Positions 6,629-14,955 are shown, numbered from the stretch's first letter. The stretch: DNA of 17,847 nucleotides from Massilia sp. (GCA_028291845.1 JAQGNM010000180.1:1-17847), one strand, 5' to 3'. A program made the numbers and translations. Notes: generated by a model not told the origin, from the sequence alone.

Positions 6629-8340
6629 GCGGCGTCGGCCGGCGCGAACGGCAGGGTAATCGTAAAACTGCTGCCCAGGTTGACCCCCGCGCTGCAGGCG
6701 GCGACTTTGCCGCCGTGTAGTTCGACCAGGTTCTTGACCAGCGCCAGGCCGATGCCCAGGCCCCCTTGCGAGCGGTCGGCGTTGCGCTGGCCCTGGGCGA
6801 ACAGCTCGAAGGCACGCGCCACCAGTTCGCTTTCCATGCCGATGCCGTCGTCGCTGACGGTCAGCGCCGCCTGCGCGCCGTCGCTGACGACGGTGCTGCC
6901 CACTACGATGCCGATCCTGCCGCCGGGGGCGGTGAATTTGGCGGCATTGTTAAGTAGATTGCTGACCACCTGCACCAGCCGTGTCAAATCGCCCAGCACC
7001 GTCACCGGCGCCGCCGGCGCATCGACCAGCAGCTCCTGGCGGCGCGCCTGCAACAGCGGGCGCACCTGCTCGACGGCGGCGGTCACCACCTCGCGCAGGT
7101 CGACCGGTTGCCGGCGCAGGGTGATCAAGCCGCGGGTGACGCGCGACATGTCCAGCAAATCGTCGACCAGGCCGGTCATGTGGGTCACCTGGCGGCGGAT
7201 CACGGCGCTGGTCTTGGCGATGCGCGCCGCGTCCAGATCGCGCATCGACAGCAATTCGGCGGCGGCGCTGATCGGCGCCAGCGGGTTGCGCAGCTCGTGC
7301 GCCAGCATCGCCAGGAACTCGTCCTTTCTCTCGTTGGCCGCGCGCAGCGCTTGTTCGGCGCGCGCCCGTGCGACCGCGTCCCAGGTGCGCTCTGCCGCGT
7401 CGGCGATGATGGCGATGTCGCCTGCACTCCAGCGGCGCTGGCGTGGATGGGCGACATTGAAGTTGGCGCGCAGCCGGCCGCCGCGAATCAAGGGGATGAC
7501 GACGATTGCGTCGATCCCCAGCGCCGCGTAGACCTCAGCGTAGCCGGCCAGCTCGGGATGGTCGGCCATCTCCTCGACCACCACGTTCTTGCCCCGTTTC
7601 AGGGCGCCCATCAAGTGCGGTCCGAAATCGTCGGCCCGGCCCTGCTCGGGTATTGACAGCGCCGGGCCGCTGATCCAGCGCTGCGGTATGTGAAAGCCGC
7701 CGCTGTCGGCATCGATCTCGGCATAAAAGGCCCGTTCGACGCCCAGGTGCGCGCGGGTCAGGTCGGTGGCTACTTGCACCAGCTGGTCGACGTCGGCCGC
7801 CCCGCGCAGGCCGTCCACCAGGGTCAGCTGGAATGCCTGGCGCCGTTCGGCCAGCACCCGCGCGGTGGTTTCCACCGCCGCCGTGAACATGCCGACCACC
7901 TTGCCGGCGCCGTCGCGGATCGGGCTGTAGGAAAACGTAAAATTGCACAGCTCGGGATAGCCGTTGCGGTTCAGTACCAGCGGCATGTCGTCACCCTTGA
8001 CCGCGATGCCCTGGTTGACCACTTGATCGACCATCGGGCTGATGGTCGGCCAGATGTCCGGCCAGGTTTCGCGCGCCGGGCGGCCGAAGGCGGCCGGGTG
8101 CTTGGTGGCGCCGAGGATCGGGCGGTAGCCGTCGTTATAAAACTGGATCAGTTCCGGCCCCCACCAGACGGCAATCGGAAAATGCGAATCGAAGCAGACG
8201 TTCAGAATAATGCGCAAGCTCTCCGGCCAGCTTGACGGCGGCCCCAGACTGCTGGCAGCCCAGTCGGCGCCGCGCAGCAGGGTGACCATTTCGCCATCGG
8301 CCGGCAAGTGCTCGAAATCGGCGCTGGGAAGTGAGGGCAT
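6625..8340 (-). CDS. soluble PAS-GAF sensor histidine kinase
   Basis: A 571-residue two-component sensor kinase without membrane segments. In order: PAS-like domain (about 45-160, ending in FSYSPIRDGAGKVVGMF), GAF domain (about 170-325), HisKA with phospho-acceptor His348 in FLAMLAHELRNPL, and HATPase. The HATPase shows the N box NLLNNAAKFT (461-470), G1 DDGIGM (497-502), F box FELF and G2 GGLGIGLAL (526-534). It ends just after the ATPase, so unlike many relatives it has no receiver domain, and no response regulator gene is in the window. The ATG at 8340 has no good ribosome site and sits at the edge of an inverted repeat. The gene is 69 nt behind the TRAP permease gene on the same strand, so readthrough is possible. 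The signal is unknown. Confidence 0.9.
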   Translation of the reverse strand: MPSLPSADFEHLPADGEMVTLLRGADWAASSLGPPSSWPESLRIILNVCFDSHFPIAVWWGPELIQFYNDGYRPILGATKHPAAFGRPARETWPDIWPTISPMVDQVVNQGIAVKGDDMPLVLNRNGYPELCNFTFSYSPIRDGAGKVVGMFTAAVETTARVLAERRQAFQLTLVDGLRGAADVDQLVQVATDLTRAHLGVERAFYAEIDADSGGFHIPQRWISGPALSIPEQGRADDFGPHLMGALKRGKNVVVEEMADHPELAGYAEVYAALGIDAIVVIPLIRGGRLRANFNVAHPRQRRWSAGDIAIIADAAERTWDAVARARAEQALRAANERKDEFLAMLAHELRNPLAPISAAAELLSMRDLDAARIAKTSAVIRRQVTHMTGLVDDLLDMSRVTRGLITLRRQPVDLREVVTAAVEQVRPLLQARRQELLVDAPAAPVTVLGDLTRLVQVVSNLLNNAAKFTAPGGRIGIVVGSTVVSDGAQAALTVSDDGIGMESELVARAFELFAQGQRNADRSQGGLGIGLALVKNLVELHGGKVAACSAGVNLGSSFTITLPFAPADAA

Positions 8341-8380
8341 ACAGGGCGCTGGAATATGGGATTCCGTATTATGCCCTGTA
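8340..8380. promoter_or_regulatory. nested inverted repeat before the sensor kinase
   Basis: TACAGGGC (8340-8347) and GCCCTGTA (8373-8380) are perfect inverted copies. Inside them GGAAT (8351-8355) and ATTCC (8361-8365) form a second dyad. On the minus strand CATAAT (8373-8368) could be a -10 box for the kinase gene, so the dyads may be operator sites. They could equally form a hairpin at the end of the TRAP transcript, but no T-run follows. Confidence 0.4.
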
Positions 8381-8409
8381 CGCGATCTGGCATGGTTCCG
8401 TCTGCGCGC

Positions 8410-10311
8410 TCAGCGCTGCAGCGGCAGAAATCCCGTCGAAATCCACGGCACCGCGGCAATGATGATCACGCCCAGCAGCAGGGTGATCATGTACGGCACC
8501 AGCGGTTTCAAGCCTTCGCTGGAGTCGACCTTGCTGACGGCGCAGGCAGTGTAATAGCCGACCCCGAACGGCGGCGCGAACAGGCCGATACCCATCGACA
8601 GGATGACGATCATGGCGTAGTGCACCTCGTTGACGCCCACCGCCTGCGCGATCGGAAACAGCAAGGGCCCAAACAGCACGATCGCCGGAATCCCCTCCAG
8701 CACGCTGCCGAGAATGATGAAGCCGATAATCGACCCCGCGATGAAGGTGAAGCGTCCGCCCGGCAGCGCCGTCACCGCTTCGGCCAGCGCATTTGAAAAG
8801 CCCGATTGGGTCAGCGCCCAGGCCATGCCGGTGGCGGCGCCGATGATCAATAAAATCGCCCCCGACAGCGAGGCGGTCTCGATCAGCATCGGTTTCAAAC
8901 GGGGCCAGTCGAATTCGCGGTAGATGACGATGCCGACGATGAAAGCGTAGACGATGCCGATGGTTGACACCTCGGTGGCGGTGGCCACGCCCTCGACCAC
9001 GGCGGCGCGAATGACGAACGGCAGCGCCAGCGCCGGCAGCGCCGCCAGCAGGCTGCGGCCCACTTCGCGGTGGGAGTAGGCGGGGGACGCCGACATGTCC
9101 TCGCCGCGGCTCCTGAACCACACGACTACGCACAGCATGGCGCCCACCACAACCGCCGGCAGGATGCCGCCGGTGAACAACGCCGAGATCGACACGCCGG
9201 TGACCGAGCCGACGGTGATCAGCACCAGGCTCGGTGGAATGGTCTCGGTTTGCGCGCCGGTGGCGGACAAGAGGGCCACCAATTCTCCCTTCTTGCAGCC
9301 GCGTTTTGCCATTTCCGGAAACAGCGCCGGGGCGATGGCGGCCATGTCGGCCGCTTTCGAGCCGGAGATGCCCGAGATCAGGTACATGGCGCCGATCAGC
9401 ACATACGACAGGCCGCCGCGCACGTGGCCGAGTAAAGAAGCCAGAAAGCCGATCAAGCGCCGCGCCATGCCGGTCACCTCGATCAGCAGGCCAAGGAAGA
9501 CGAACATCGGCACCGACAGCAGCACCAGGTGCGACATCCCCTCGCTCATGCGCCCCACCAGCACCACCAATGGCGTGGTGGTGGTGCAGGCCAGGTAGCT
9601 GAAGGTGGCCAGGCCGAAGGCAAAGGCGATCGGCACGCCGAGGAACACGCAGGCGGAAATGACGCCGACGAAAAAGATGACCAGATTCGCATTGCCCAGC
9701 TCCATCAGGGTCGGCTTGGCGAACAGCAGCACGACGGCGATGGCGGCGATGCCGAGAATGGCGGGAAGGGCGGCGCGCAAGCTGGCGACCAGGAACAGGC
9801 GCAGCACGGCGGTGACCAGCATCAGTACGGCCGCCACCGGCATGGCGGCGGCACGCCAGGCGCCGGAGATGTCCATGGCCGGCATCATCATGGCCGTCTC
9901 GTCGGCCAGGAATTCGTAGGAGGGGTGGATGATCATGGCCAGGAACACCACCGCGGCGCCCATGGCGAAAGCTTCCAGCACGGCGCGTTTTTCCGGGCCG
10001 GCTTTATTGACAAAGGTGGTCATGCGCATGTGTTCCCCGCGCCGCAGGGCGACCACGGAACCGAGCATGGCCAGCCACAGGAACAGCACGGACGCCAGTT
10101 CGTCCGACCAGGTCAGCGGGGCGTGCAGCAGGTAGCGGGCGACGATGCCGGCGAACAGCAGCACGACTTCGACGACGACCAGCGCCGCCGCGGCAAATTC
10201 GACCATGCTGCCGAGCCAGAAGTCGAGCCGGGCGATAAAGCGGGGTGGGGCGGCCGATGCGGACGAGCGCTGTCGCCCGGCCAGGTGTAGGGAGTCGTTC
10301 AGGGTGTTCAT
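8410..10311 (-). CDS. TRAP transporter fused permease, DctQ-DctM type
   Basis: A 633-residue inner-membrane protein joining the small (DctQ) and large (DctM) subunits of a tripartite ATP-independent periplasmic transporter, which imports organic acids using a sodium or proton gradient. Residues about 30-180 carry four hydrophobic helices with the DctQ marks ARYLLHAPLTWSDELA (58-73) and RRGEHMRM (90-97). From about 205 a further dozen helices follow, with DctM-like segments FLGVPIAFAFG, SGISGSKAADMAAIAP, SATGAQTETIPPSLVLI and APPFGVGYYTA. Natural Q-M fusions are known in this family. It is downstream of the solute-binding protein gene, separated by a 74-nt gap containing a strong GC-rich hairpin, and ends the catabolic operon. 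GAGG precedes the ATG. Confidence 0.93.
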   Translation of the reverse strand: MNTLNDSLHLAGRQRSSASAAPPRFIARLDFWLGSMVEFAAAALVVVEVVLLFAGIVARYLLHAPLTWSDELASVLFLWLAMLGSVVALRRGEHMRMTTFVNKAGPEKRAVLEAFAMGAAVVFLAMIIHPSYEFLADETAMMMPAMDISGAWRAAAMPVAAVLMLVTAVLRLFLVASLRAALPAILGIAAIAVVLLFAKPTLMELGNANLVIFFVGVISACVFLGVPIAFAFGLATFSYLACTTTTPLVVLVGRMSEGMSHLVLLSVPMFVFLGLLIEVTGMARRLIGFLASLLGHVRGGLSYVLIGAMYLISGISGSKAADMAAIAPALFPEMAKRGCKKGELVALLSATGAQTETIPPSLVLITVGSVTGVSISALFTGGILPAVVVGAMLCVVVWFRSRGEDMSASPAYSHREVGRSLLAALPALALPFVIRAAVVEGVATATEVSTIGIVYAFIVGIVIYREFDWPRLKPMLIETASLSGAILLIIGAATGMAWALTQSGFSNALAEAVTALPGGRFTFIAGSIIGFIILGSVLEGIPAIVLFGPLLFPIAQAVGVNEVHYAMIVILSMGIGLFAPPFGVGYYTACAVSKVDSSEGLKPLVPYMITLLLGVIIIAAVPWISTGFLPLQR

Positions 10312-10344
10312 AGAGCCTCGCCAATGAAGGAGGAAACGCCGGGC

Positions 10345-10371
10345 CCGGCGCCAGCCTCAAGCAGGCGCCGG
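10345..10371 (-). other. intercistronic GC-rich stem-loop
   Basis: CCGGCGCC (10345-10352) and GGCGCCGG (10364-10371) are perfect inverted copies around an 11-nt loop. They lie between the solute-binding protein stop and the permease start. No T-run follows on the minus strand, so a partial barrier or an mRNA 3'-stabilising structure is more likely than a full terminator. This fits the usual excess of binding protein over permease. Confidence 0.5.
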
Positions 10372-10385
10372 CGCCGGTGCTTTGA

Positions 10386-11402
10386 TCAAACCAGCTTGCC
10401 GACGGCGCCTTCCAGCTGCGCCCACGCCTCGTCGCCGAACTTGGTCTTCCATTCCTGGTAAAACTTGGCCTGCTGGAGCGCCTGGCGGAACGGTTTCGGA
10501 TCGGGGCGGTTGAACACCATGCCCTTGGCGGCCAGATCGGTTTGCAGCGAGACGGCCAGCTTTTCGCTGTCGCCGCGCTGGGCCATGGCAGCGGCGTCGA
10601 GGTGCTTCATGACGATCGCCCGCAGCGGCGCCGGCAGCGCCTCCATCGAGCGTTTATTTGCCACCATCCAGTAGCCGTCCCAGGTATGCCCGGTCATCGC
10701 GCAGTTTTTCTGCACCTCGTACAGTTTCGAGTTGTTGATCAGGGTGAGCGGATTTTCCTGGCCCTCGACCACCTTGGTCTGCAGCGCGCTGTACAGCTCA
10801 TTGAAATTGATCGGCGTCGAGGCGGCGCCGAGCGACTTGAACAGCGACAGCAGCAGCGGGCTGACCGGCACGCGGATCTTCATGCCGGCCAAATCGGCCG
10901 GCACATTGATCGGCTTTTGCGCCGTGATGTGGCGAAAACCATTATCGAAGATCTTGTCGGTGACCACCAGGCCGGTCTTGGCAATATGGGTGCGCATGTA
11001 GTTGCCCAGGTTGCCATCCATCGCCTTCCATACCGAGGGGTAGTCGGGGAAGATGAAACCGACGCTGTTGAGGGACGCCATCGGCACCAGGTTGGCCAGC
11101 ACCACGCCGGGCACCGTCAGAAAATCCATGCCGCCCGAGCGCACCTGGCCCAGCATGTCGGTGTCGGAGCCGAGTTGACCATTCGGGAAGATGCGGATGT
11201 TGACCTTGCCGCCGGTGTCCTTCTTGATCGCCTCGGCGGCTTCCGTCAGGCGTAAATAAATCGAGTGGCTGGCCTGGACGTTGGTGCCGACCTTGTAATT
11301 AAAAGTGCCCTGGGCGTGCGCCAGCGACGGCGCCCCGGCGATGGCGCCGAGCGTTGCCACGGCGGCCGAAGTCTGCATGAATTTGCGGCGGGTGATCGTC
11401 AT
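10386..11402 (-). CDS. TRAP transporter solute-binding protein (DctP family)
   Basis: A 338-residue periplasmic binding protein. The N-terminus TRRKFMQT (R5, R6) followed by a hydrophobic stretch and a likely AHA cleavage site near residue 30 is a twin-arginine signal, so it is probably exported folded. Mature-protein DctP marks include the region IFPNGQLGSDTDMLGQV (71-87), LAGMKIRVPVSPLLL with Arg177, the conserved arginine that normally binds the ligand carboxylate, and NELYSALQTKVVEGQENPL (201-219). It therefore likely binds an organic acid. AGGAGA lies just before the ATG. It sits between the class II aldolase-like gene and the fused permease, inside the oxygenase operon, which suggests import of the oxygenase substrate or a relative of it. 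Confidence 0.94.
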   Translation of the reverse strand: MTITRRKFMQTSAAVATLGAIAGAPSLAHAQGTFNYKVGTNVQASHSIYLRLTEAAEAIKKDTGGKVNIRIFPNGQLGSDTDMLGQVRSGGMDFLTVPGVVLANLVPMASLNSVGFIFPDYPSVWKAMDGNLGNYMRTHIAKTGLVVTDKIFDNGFRHITAQKPINVPADLAGMKIRVPVSPLLLSLFKSLGAASTPINFNELYSALQTKVVEGQENPLTLINNSKLYEVQKNCAMTGHTWDGYWMVANKRSMEALPAPLRAIVMKHLDAAAMAQRGDSEKLAVSLQTDLAAKGMVFNRPDPKPFRQALQQAKFYQEWKTKFGDEAWAQLEGAVGKLV

Positions 11403-11476
11403 GATCTGTCTCCTGAATGTTGTATGGGGCTGACATGATTGCCTGCTCCCTTGTTATGTTTTGTACTGCGGGTGAT

Positions 11477-12307
11477 TTAATTGAACATGTCCGGCTGGGT
11501 GTTTTTCAGTTGATCCCAGATCGGCTGGAAGTGCAGCCAGCCGATGTATTCGCTGCCGACGTGTTCGCGGCTGTAGCGCGAGCGGTCGGGCGGCACCATC
11601 AGCGGCTTCAAGCCGGTCGCCTCGACCAGCATCTGCTGCTTGCAGCAGCGCTCGAGCGCGGCGAACCAGAAGGCGGCCGCTTCGATGCTGTGGCGGCTGG
11701 CGGTGAGCAGGCCGTGGTTCTGGTGGATCGCCGCCTTGACGCCCTTGAACCAGTCGCACACGGCCAGGCCGGCCGATTCTTCGACGGCCACCTGGCCCGC
11801 TTCGTCCTTGATCACCACGTGGTCCTCGAAAAACGCCGCCGCATCCTGGGAAATCGGATCGAGCGGGCGGCCGAGCGCCGCGAACGCGGTGCCGTATTCG
11901 GTGTGGGCGTGGCACATGGCGAGAATGTCGGGATGGGCTTCGTGCACCGCTGCGTGCAGCACGAAGCCGGCGCGGTTGAGGGCGTAATTTCCCTCGACGA
12001 CCTGGCCTTTGTGATCAGCCAGGATCAGGTTCGACACTTTTACCTGCGAAAAGTGCACGCACATCGGATTGGTCCAGTACAGCTCCGGGTGCTCCGGATC
12101 GCGGATCGTCAGGTGGCCGGCAAAACCATAGTCGAATTTCTGCTGATCGAAAAAGCGGCAGGCGGCCACCAGGCGCTCCTTGCGGTGCTGGCGTTCCTCG
12201 GCGTGGGTGGCGAAGCGCGGCACCTCGGGGAAGATCAGGCCGGCCTGCTTTGGCTGGTAGATCGAGATCGATTGCTGGGCGGTGGCTTGGTCGATGGTGT
12301 CGGGCAT
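11477..12307 (-). CDS. adducin-like class II aldolase family protein
   Basis: A 276-residue protein of the class II aldolase/adducin fold. His133 and His135 (MCHAHTEYG) and His198 (QNHG) match the three zinc-binding histidines of fuculose-phosphate aldolase. The position of that enzyme's catalytic Glu73 is Gly114 here, within RAGFVLHAAVHEAHPD, which resembles the adducin-type subgroup. The reaction is therefore unlikely to be a textbook retro-aldol. Relatives include decarboxylases of dihydroxy-aromatic acids such as PhtC of phthalate degradation, an attractive role next to a Rieske oxygenase, but unproven. A longer frame starts at 12361; ATG 12307 is chosen for the AAGGAGAC immediately upstream. 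The reductase gene ends 28 nt before it and the TRAP binding protein follows. Confidence 0.85.
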   Translation of the reverse strand: MPDTIDQATAQQSISIYQPKQAGLIFPEVPRFATHAEERQHRKERLVAACRFFDQQKFDYGFAGHLTIRDPEHPELYWTNPMCVHFSQVKVSNLILADHKGQVVEGNYALNRAGFVLHAAVHEAHPDILAMCHAHTEYGTAFAALGRPLDPISQDAAAFFEDHVVIKDEAGQVAVEESAGLAVCDWFKGVKAAIHQNHGLLTASRHSIEAAAFWFAALERCCKQQMLVEATGLKPLMVPPDRSRYSREHVGSEYIGWLHFQPIWDQLKNTQPDMFN

Positions 12308-12335
12308 GATGTCTCCTTCAATGGGAATAAATGAT

Positions 12336-13337
12336 TTACAGGTCGAGCACCAGCAGCGCACTTTTTGCGCGCGAGACGCAGGCAGTAAGGTAACGCTGGT
12401 GTTCGTTGTCGTCGAGGATGTAGTCGTGATGCTCGACCTCCCCTTCGAGGTAGCCGATCTTGCAGGTGGCGCACAGGCCCGCTTCGCATGACGTCGGGAT
12501 GAACACGCCGGCCGCGGTCAGCGCGGCGGCGATGCTGGTGTCGGGTCCGACGGCGATGTCGGCCCCGGTACTGGCGATGCGCACGATAAAACTGCCGGCG
12601 GGGATGTCGCTGACGGGCGCCGCCGGCGCCTTGAAATGTTCGCTGTGGACGGTGCCGGGCTGCCAGTGGCTGGACGCCTCGGCGCAGGCGTTCATGAATC
12701 CTGCCGGGCCGCAGTAATACAGGTGGGCGTCGTCGGCCTGTTGGCGCAGCAGGCCGGCAATGTCGAGACCTTGTTCCGGCCGGCCCTGGTCATAGTGGAA
12801 AAAACTGCTGCCGTGCCGCCACGGTCCCGCCAGCGTGTCCGCAAACGCGGCGGTCGACTTGTCGCGCGCGCAGTAGTGCAGGTCGAAGGGCACGCCGGCT
12901 TCGTCGAGGGCGTGCGCCATCGATTTGATTGGCGTGACGCCGATGCCGCCGGCCAGCAGGATCACTTTACCCAACTGCGTACCCGACTGGGCCAATTTAA
13001 AATGGTTGCGCGGGACGCTGACGGTGACGATGTCCTGCACGTGCAGGATGTCGTGCAGCGCCTTCGAGCCGCCGCGCCCCTTGTCGTCGCGCAGTACGGC
13101 GATGACATAGCGGTGGCGCTCGGAAGGCGGGTTGCACAGCGAGTACTGGCGCACCACGCCGTTCGGTAAATGGATATCGAGGTGCGAGCCGGCGTCGAAC
13201 GGCGGCAATTCGGCGCCGTTCGGGTCGACCAGTTCGTACGAGTTGATACCGGCCGCTTCGAAACGGATCTGGCGCACCAGCAGGGACAGTGTGCCCGCGC
13301 CGGCCGCCGCCTGCGTTTCAGCTTGGGTGGTTTGCAT
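12336..13337 (-). CDS. PDR/VanB-type oxidoreductase (oxygenase reductase)
   Basis: A 333-residue phthalate-dioxygenase-reductase-like electron-transfer protein that should pass NAD(P)H electrons through FMN and a 2Fe-2S centre to the Rieske oxygenase. In order: flavin domain with RQYSL (63-67), nucleotide domain with GGIGVTP (130-136) and YCGPAGFM (208-215), then a C-terminal plant-type ferredoxin with C284-x4-C289-x2-C292 and C320. All cofactor residues are present. The first ATG of the frame is at 13352, but ATG 13337 has GAGGGGAAG upstream and is preferred. The gene lies 29 nt behind the oxygenase gene, the normal partner arrangement for class IA/VanAB-type systems. Confidence 0.93.
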   Translation of the reverse strand: MQTTQAETQAAAGAGTLSLLVRQIRFEAAGINSYELVDPNGAELPPFDAGSHLDIHLPNGVVRQYSLCNPPSERHRYVIAVLRDDKGRGGSKALHDILHVQDIVTVSVPRNHFKLAQSGTQLGKVILLAGGIGVTPIKSMAHALDEAGVPFDLHYCARDKSTAAFADTLAGPWRHGSSFFHYDQGRPEQGLDIAGLLRQQADDAHLYYCGPAGFMNACAEASSHWQPGTVHSEHFKAPAAPVSDIPAGSFIVRIASTGADIAVGPDTSIAAALTAAGVFIPTSCEAGLCATCKIGYLEGEVEHHDYILDDNEHQRYLTACVSRAKSALLVLDL

Positions 13338-13366
13338 GACGCTTCCCCTCATTCAAACAAACATGC

Positions 13367-14911
13367 TCAAGGCTGCACCGAGCGTTCCAGGGCGTCGAAC
13401 TTTTCGCGCACGAAGGCGGCCCGCTCCTCCCCCTTCAGCGCTTCGCTTTCAGTCAGGATGGCGACGATCTGGCGCGACACGTGGCGGCGGTTGGCCACTT
13501 CCTGCTCGACGGTGGCGCCGACCGGAATCTCGAAGACGTTGCCCGAGCAGTAGCTGTTCGGCAAGCCATTCACGTCGCGCAACCACTGCGCGAAATTCTC
13601 CGGATTGGCCGCCGGGTTGGCGCCGCGCACGGCGTCGCGCAGCATTTTGCGGAACAGGAAAACGCCGGCGTCGAACTTGGTCGGATGCTCGAGCGCGTGC
13701 ACGGCGATCGGGCGCTGGCTGATGATGGCTTCGTAGTCGCCCGGCGCGTACTGGGCATCCTTGTAGCCGGGGCGGGCGCGGTGGTCGGCGGGAATCGGCG
13801 GCAGGTCTTCCAGCTTGTAGTCGCCGAAACGCTCGGGACGGCGCATCGCCACTTGCCCTTCAAGGAAATCGATGGTTTCGTAGCCGACCATGCTCTTGTC
13901 GCCGATGCCGCGGGTGTCGATGCCGGGGCCCATCACGCGCCAGCCCAGCATCTTGCTGTTGACGTCATCGACCGGCACGGTCCAGCGCACGATGTGAAAG
14001 CGGCTGAACAGTTTTTTCTGCGAGCCGTCTTCCGAGGTGTAGGCGTGCAGGGACAGATTCGGCAGCACCTGGTGCTGTACGCGCACGAACAGGCGGTCCT
14101 TGTTGACCCGGCGCGCGCCCGCGCAGGCCAGGCCGCGGCCCTGGTGGATCGGGATGAACTGCATGTCCGGCGCCACTTCCATCGAGGCCGCGCCCACTTC
14201 GTCGAAGGTGGTGCCCTGGTACTTGCCGTTGACGACGTTCCTTGCCGAGTGCAGCGCGGTCGGGTGGAAATTGTCGGCGGCATTGTCCTGCACCTGCAGC
14301 CAGTTACAGTGCTGGAAGTTCGAGTACGCCACCAGTTCGTCGCCCTCGGCGACGGTGAAATTACCCTCCCATTCAGGGAACGGCGGCTCGTCTTCCGGCG
14401 GGCCCATGTAAGCGAACACCAGGCCGTTGCGCTCGAACGCTTTATAGGCGCCCTGCTTGATCGAGCAAGCGTATTTTTCGCCATCGGCTTCTTCGCCGAC
14501 CGGGAAGGGCACGTGCAGGCAGGTGCCGTCGACGTCGAACACCATGCCGTGATAGCAGCACTTGATGCCGTGTTCCTGGATGGCGCCGTATTCGAGCGAG
14601 GCGCCGCGGTGCACGCAGTGGGCGTGCAGCAGGCCGATGGCGCCGGAACCGTCGCGGAAAGCGACCAGCTCCTCGCCGAGGATTTTGAGGAAGTGCGGGG
14701 TGTCGGTCAGCTCGATCGACATGCAGACCGGGTGCCAGAAGCGGCGCATGTACTCTCCCATCGGCGTGCCGGGGCCAACCTCGGTCAGCTCCGGATCGTG
14801 GCCCGGGGTTTTATTGGTGTAGTAGCCGCCGTAGGGGATCAGCTTTTTGACGACGTTGGCCTGGCCTGCGCCCGGGGTCTGCGCGCCGATGTTCTTGTCT
14901 CTGGTGTTCAT
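13367..14911 (-). CDS. Rieske non-haem iron oxygenase, large subunit
   Basis: A 514-residue aromatic-ring-hydroxylating or demethylating oxygenase. The Rieske centre is C99-x-H101-x16-C118-x2-H121. The mononuclear iron site shows D213-x2-H216-x4-H221 after NWLQVQDN, the classic spacing with the bridging aspartate. The opening motif ELTEVGPGTPMGEYMRRFWHPV (41-62) is that of the phthalate 4,5-dioxygenase family. It is longer than the roughly 430-440 residues usual there, the excess being at the C-terminus. No small subunit gene is present, consistent with an alpha-only enzyme. ATG 14911 follows GGAGTG; the frame itself opens at 14980. It is first in the operon, next to GntR operator candidates. 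Substrate unassigned; an aromatic carboxylate is the best guess from TRAP uptake and family. Confidence 0.92.
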   Translation of the reverse strand: MNTRDKNIGAQTPGAGQANVVKKLIPYGGYYTNKTPGHDPELTEVGPGTPMGEYMRRFWHPVCMSIELTDTPHFLKILGEELVAFRDGSGAIGLLHAHCVHRGASLEYGAIQEHGIKCCYHGMVFDVDGTCLHVPFPVGEEADGEKYACSIKQGAYKAFERNGLVFAYMGPPEDEPPFPEWEGNFTVAEGDELVAYSNFQHCNWLQVQDNAADNFHPTALHSARNVVNGKYQGTTFDEVGAASMEVAPDMQFIPIHQGRGLACAGARRVNKDRLFVRVQHQVLPNLSLHAYTSEDGSQKKLFSRFHIVRWTVPVDDVNSKMLGWRVMGPGIDTRGIGDKSMVGYETIDFLEGQVAMRRPERFGDYKLEDLPPIPADHRARPGYKDAQYAPGDYEAIISQRPIAVHALEHPTKFDAGVFLFRKMLRDAVRGANPAANPENFAQWLRDVNGLPNSYCSGNVFEIPVGATVEQEVANRRHVSRQIVAILTESEALKGEERAAFVREKFDALERSVQP

Positions 14912-14955
14912 GCTCACTCCAAGTTTGCGATGTCTTTGATATGTCGAATACGGAA

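Noticed and set aside
9529..10290. 253-residue plus-strand frame over the TRAP permease gene
   Set aside because: His/Gly/Gln-rich shadow of a membrane protein gene with clear DctQ motifs.
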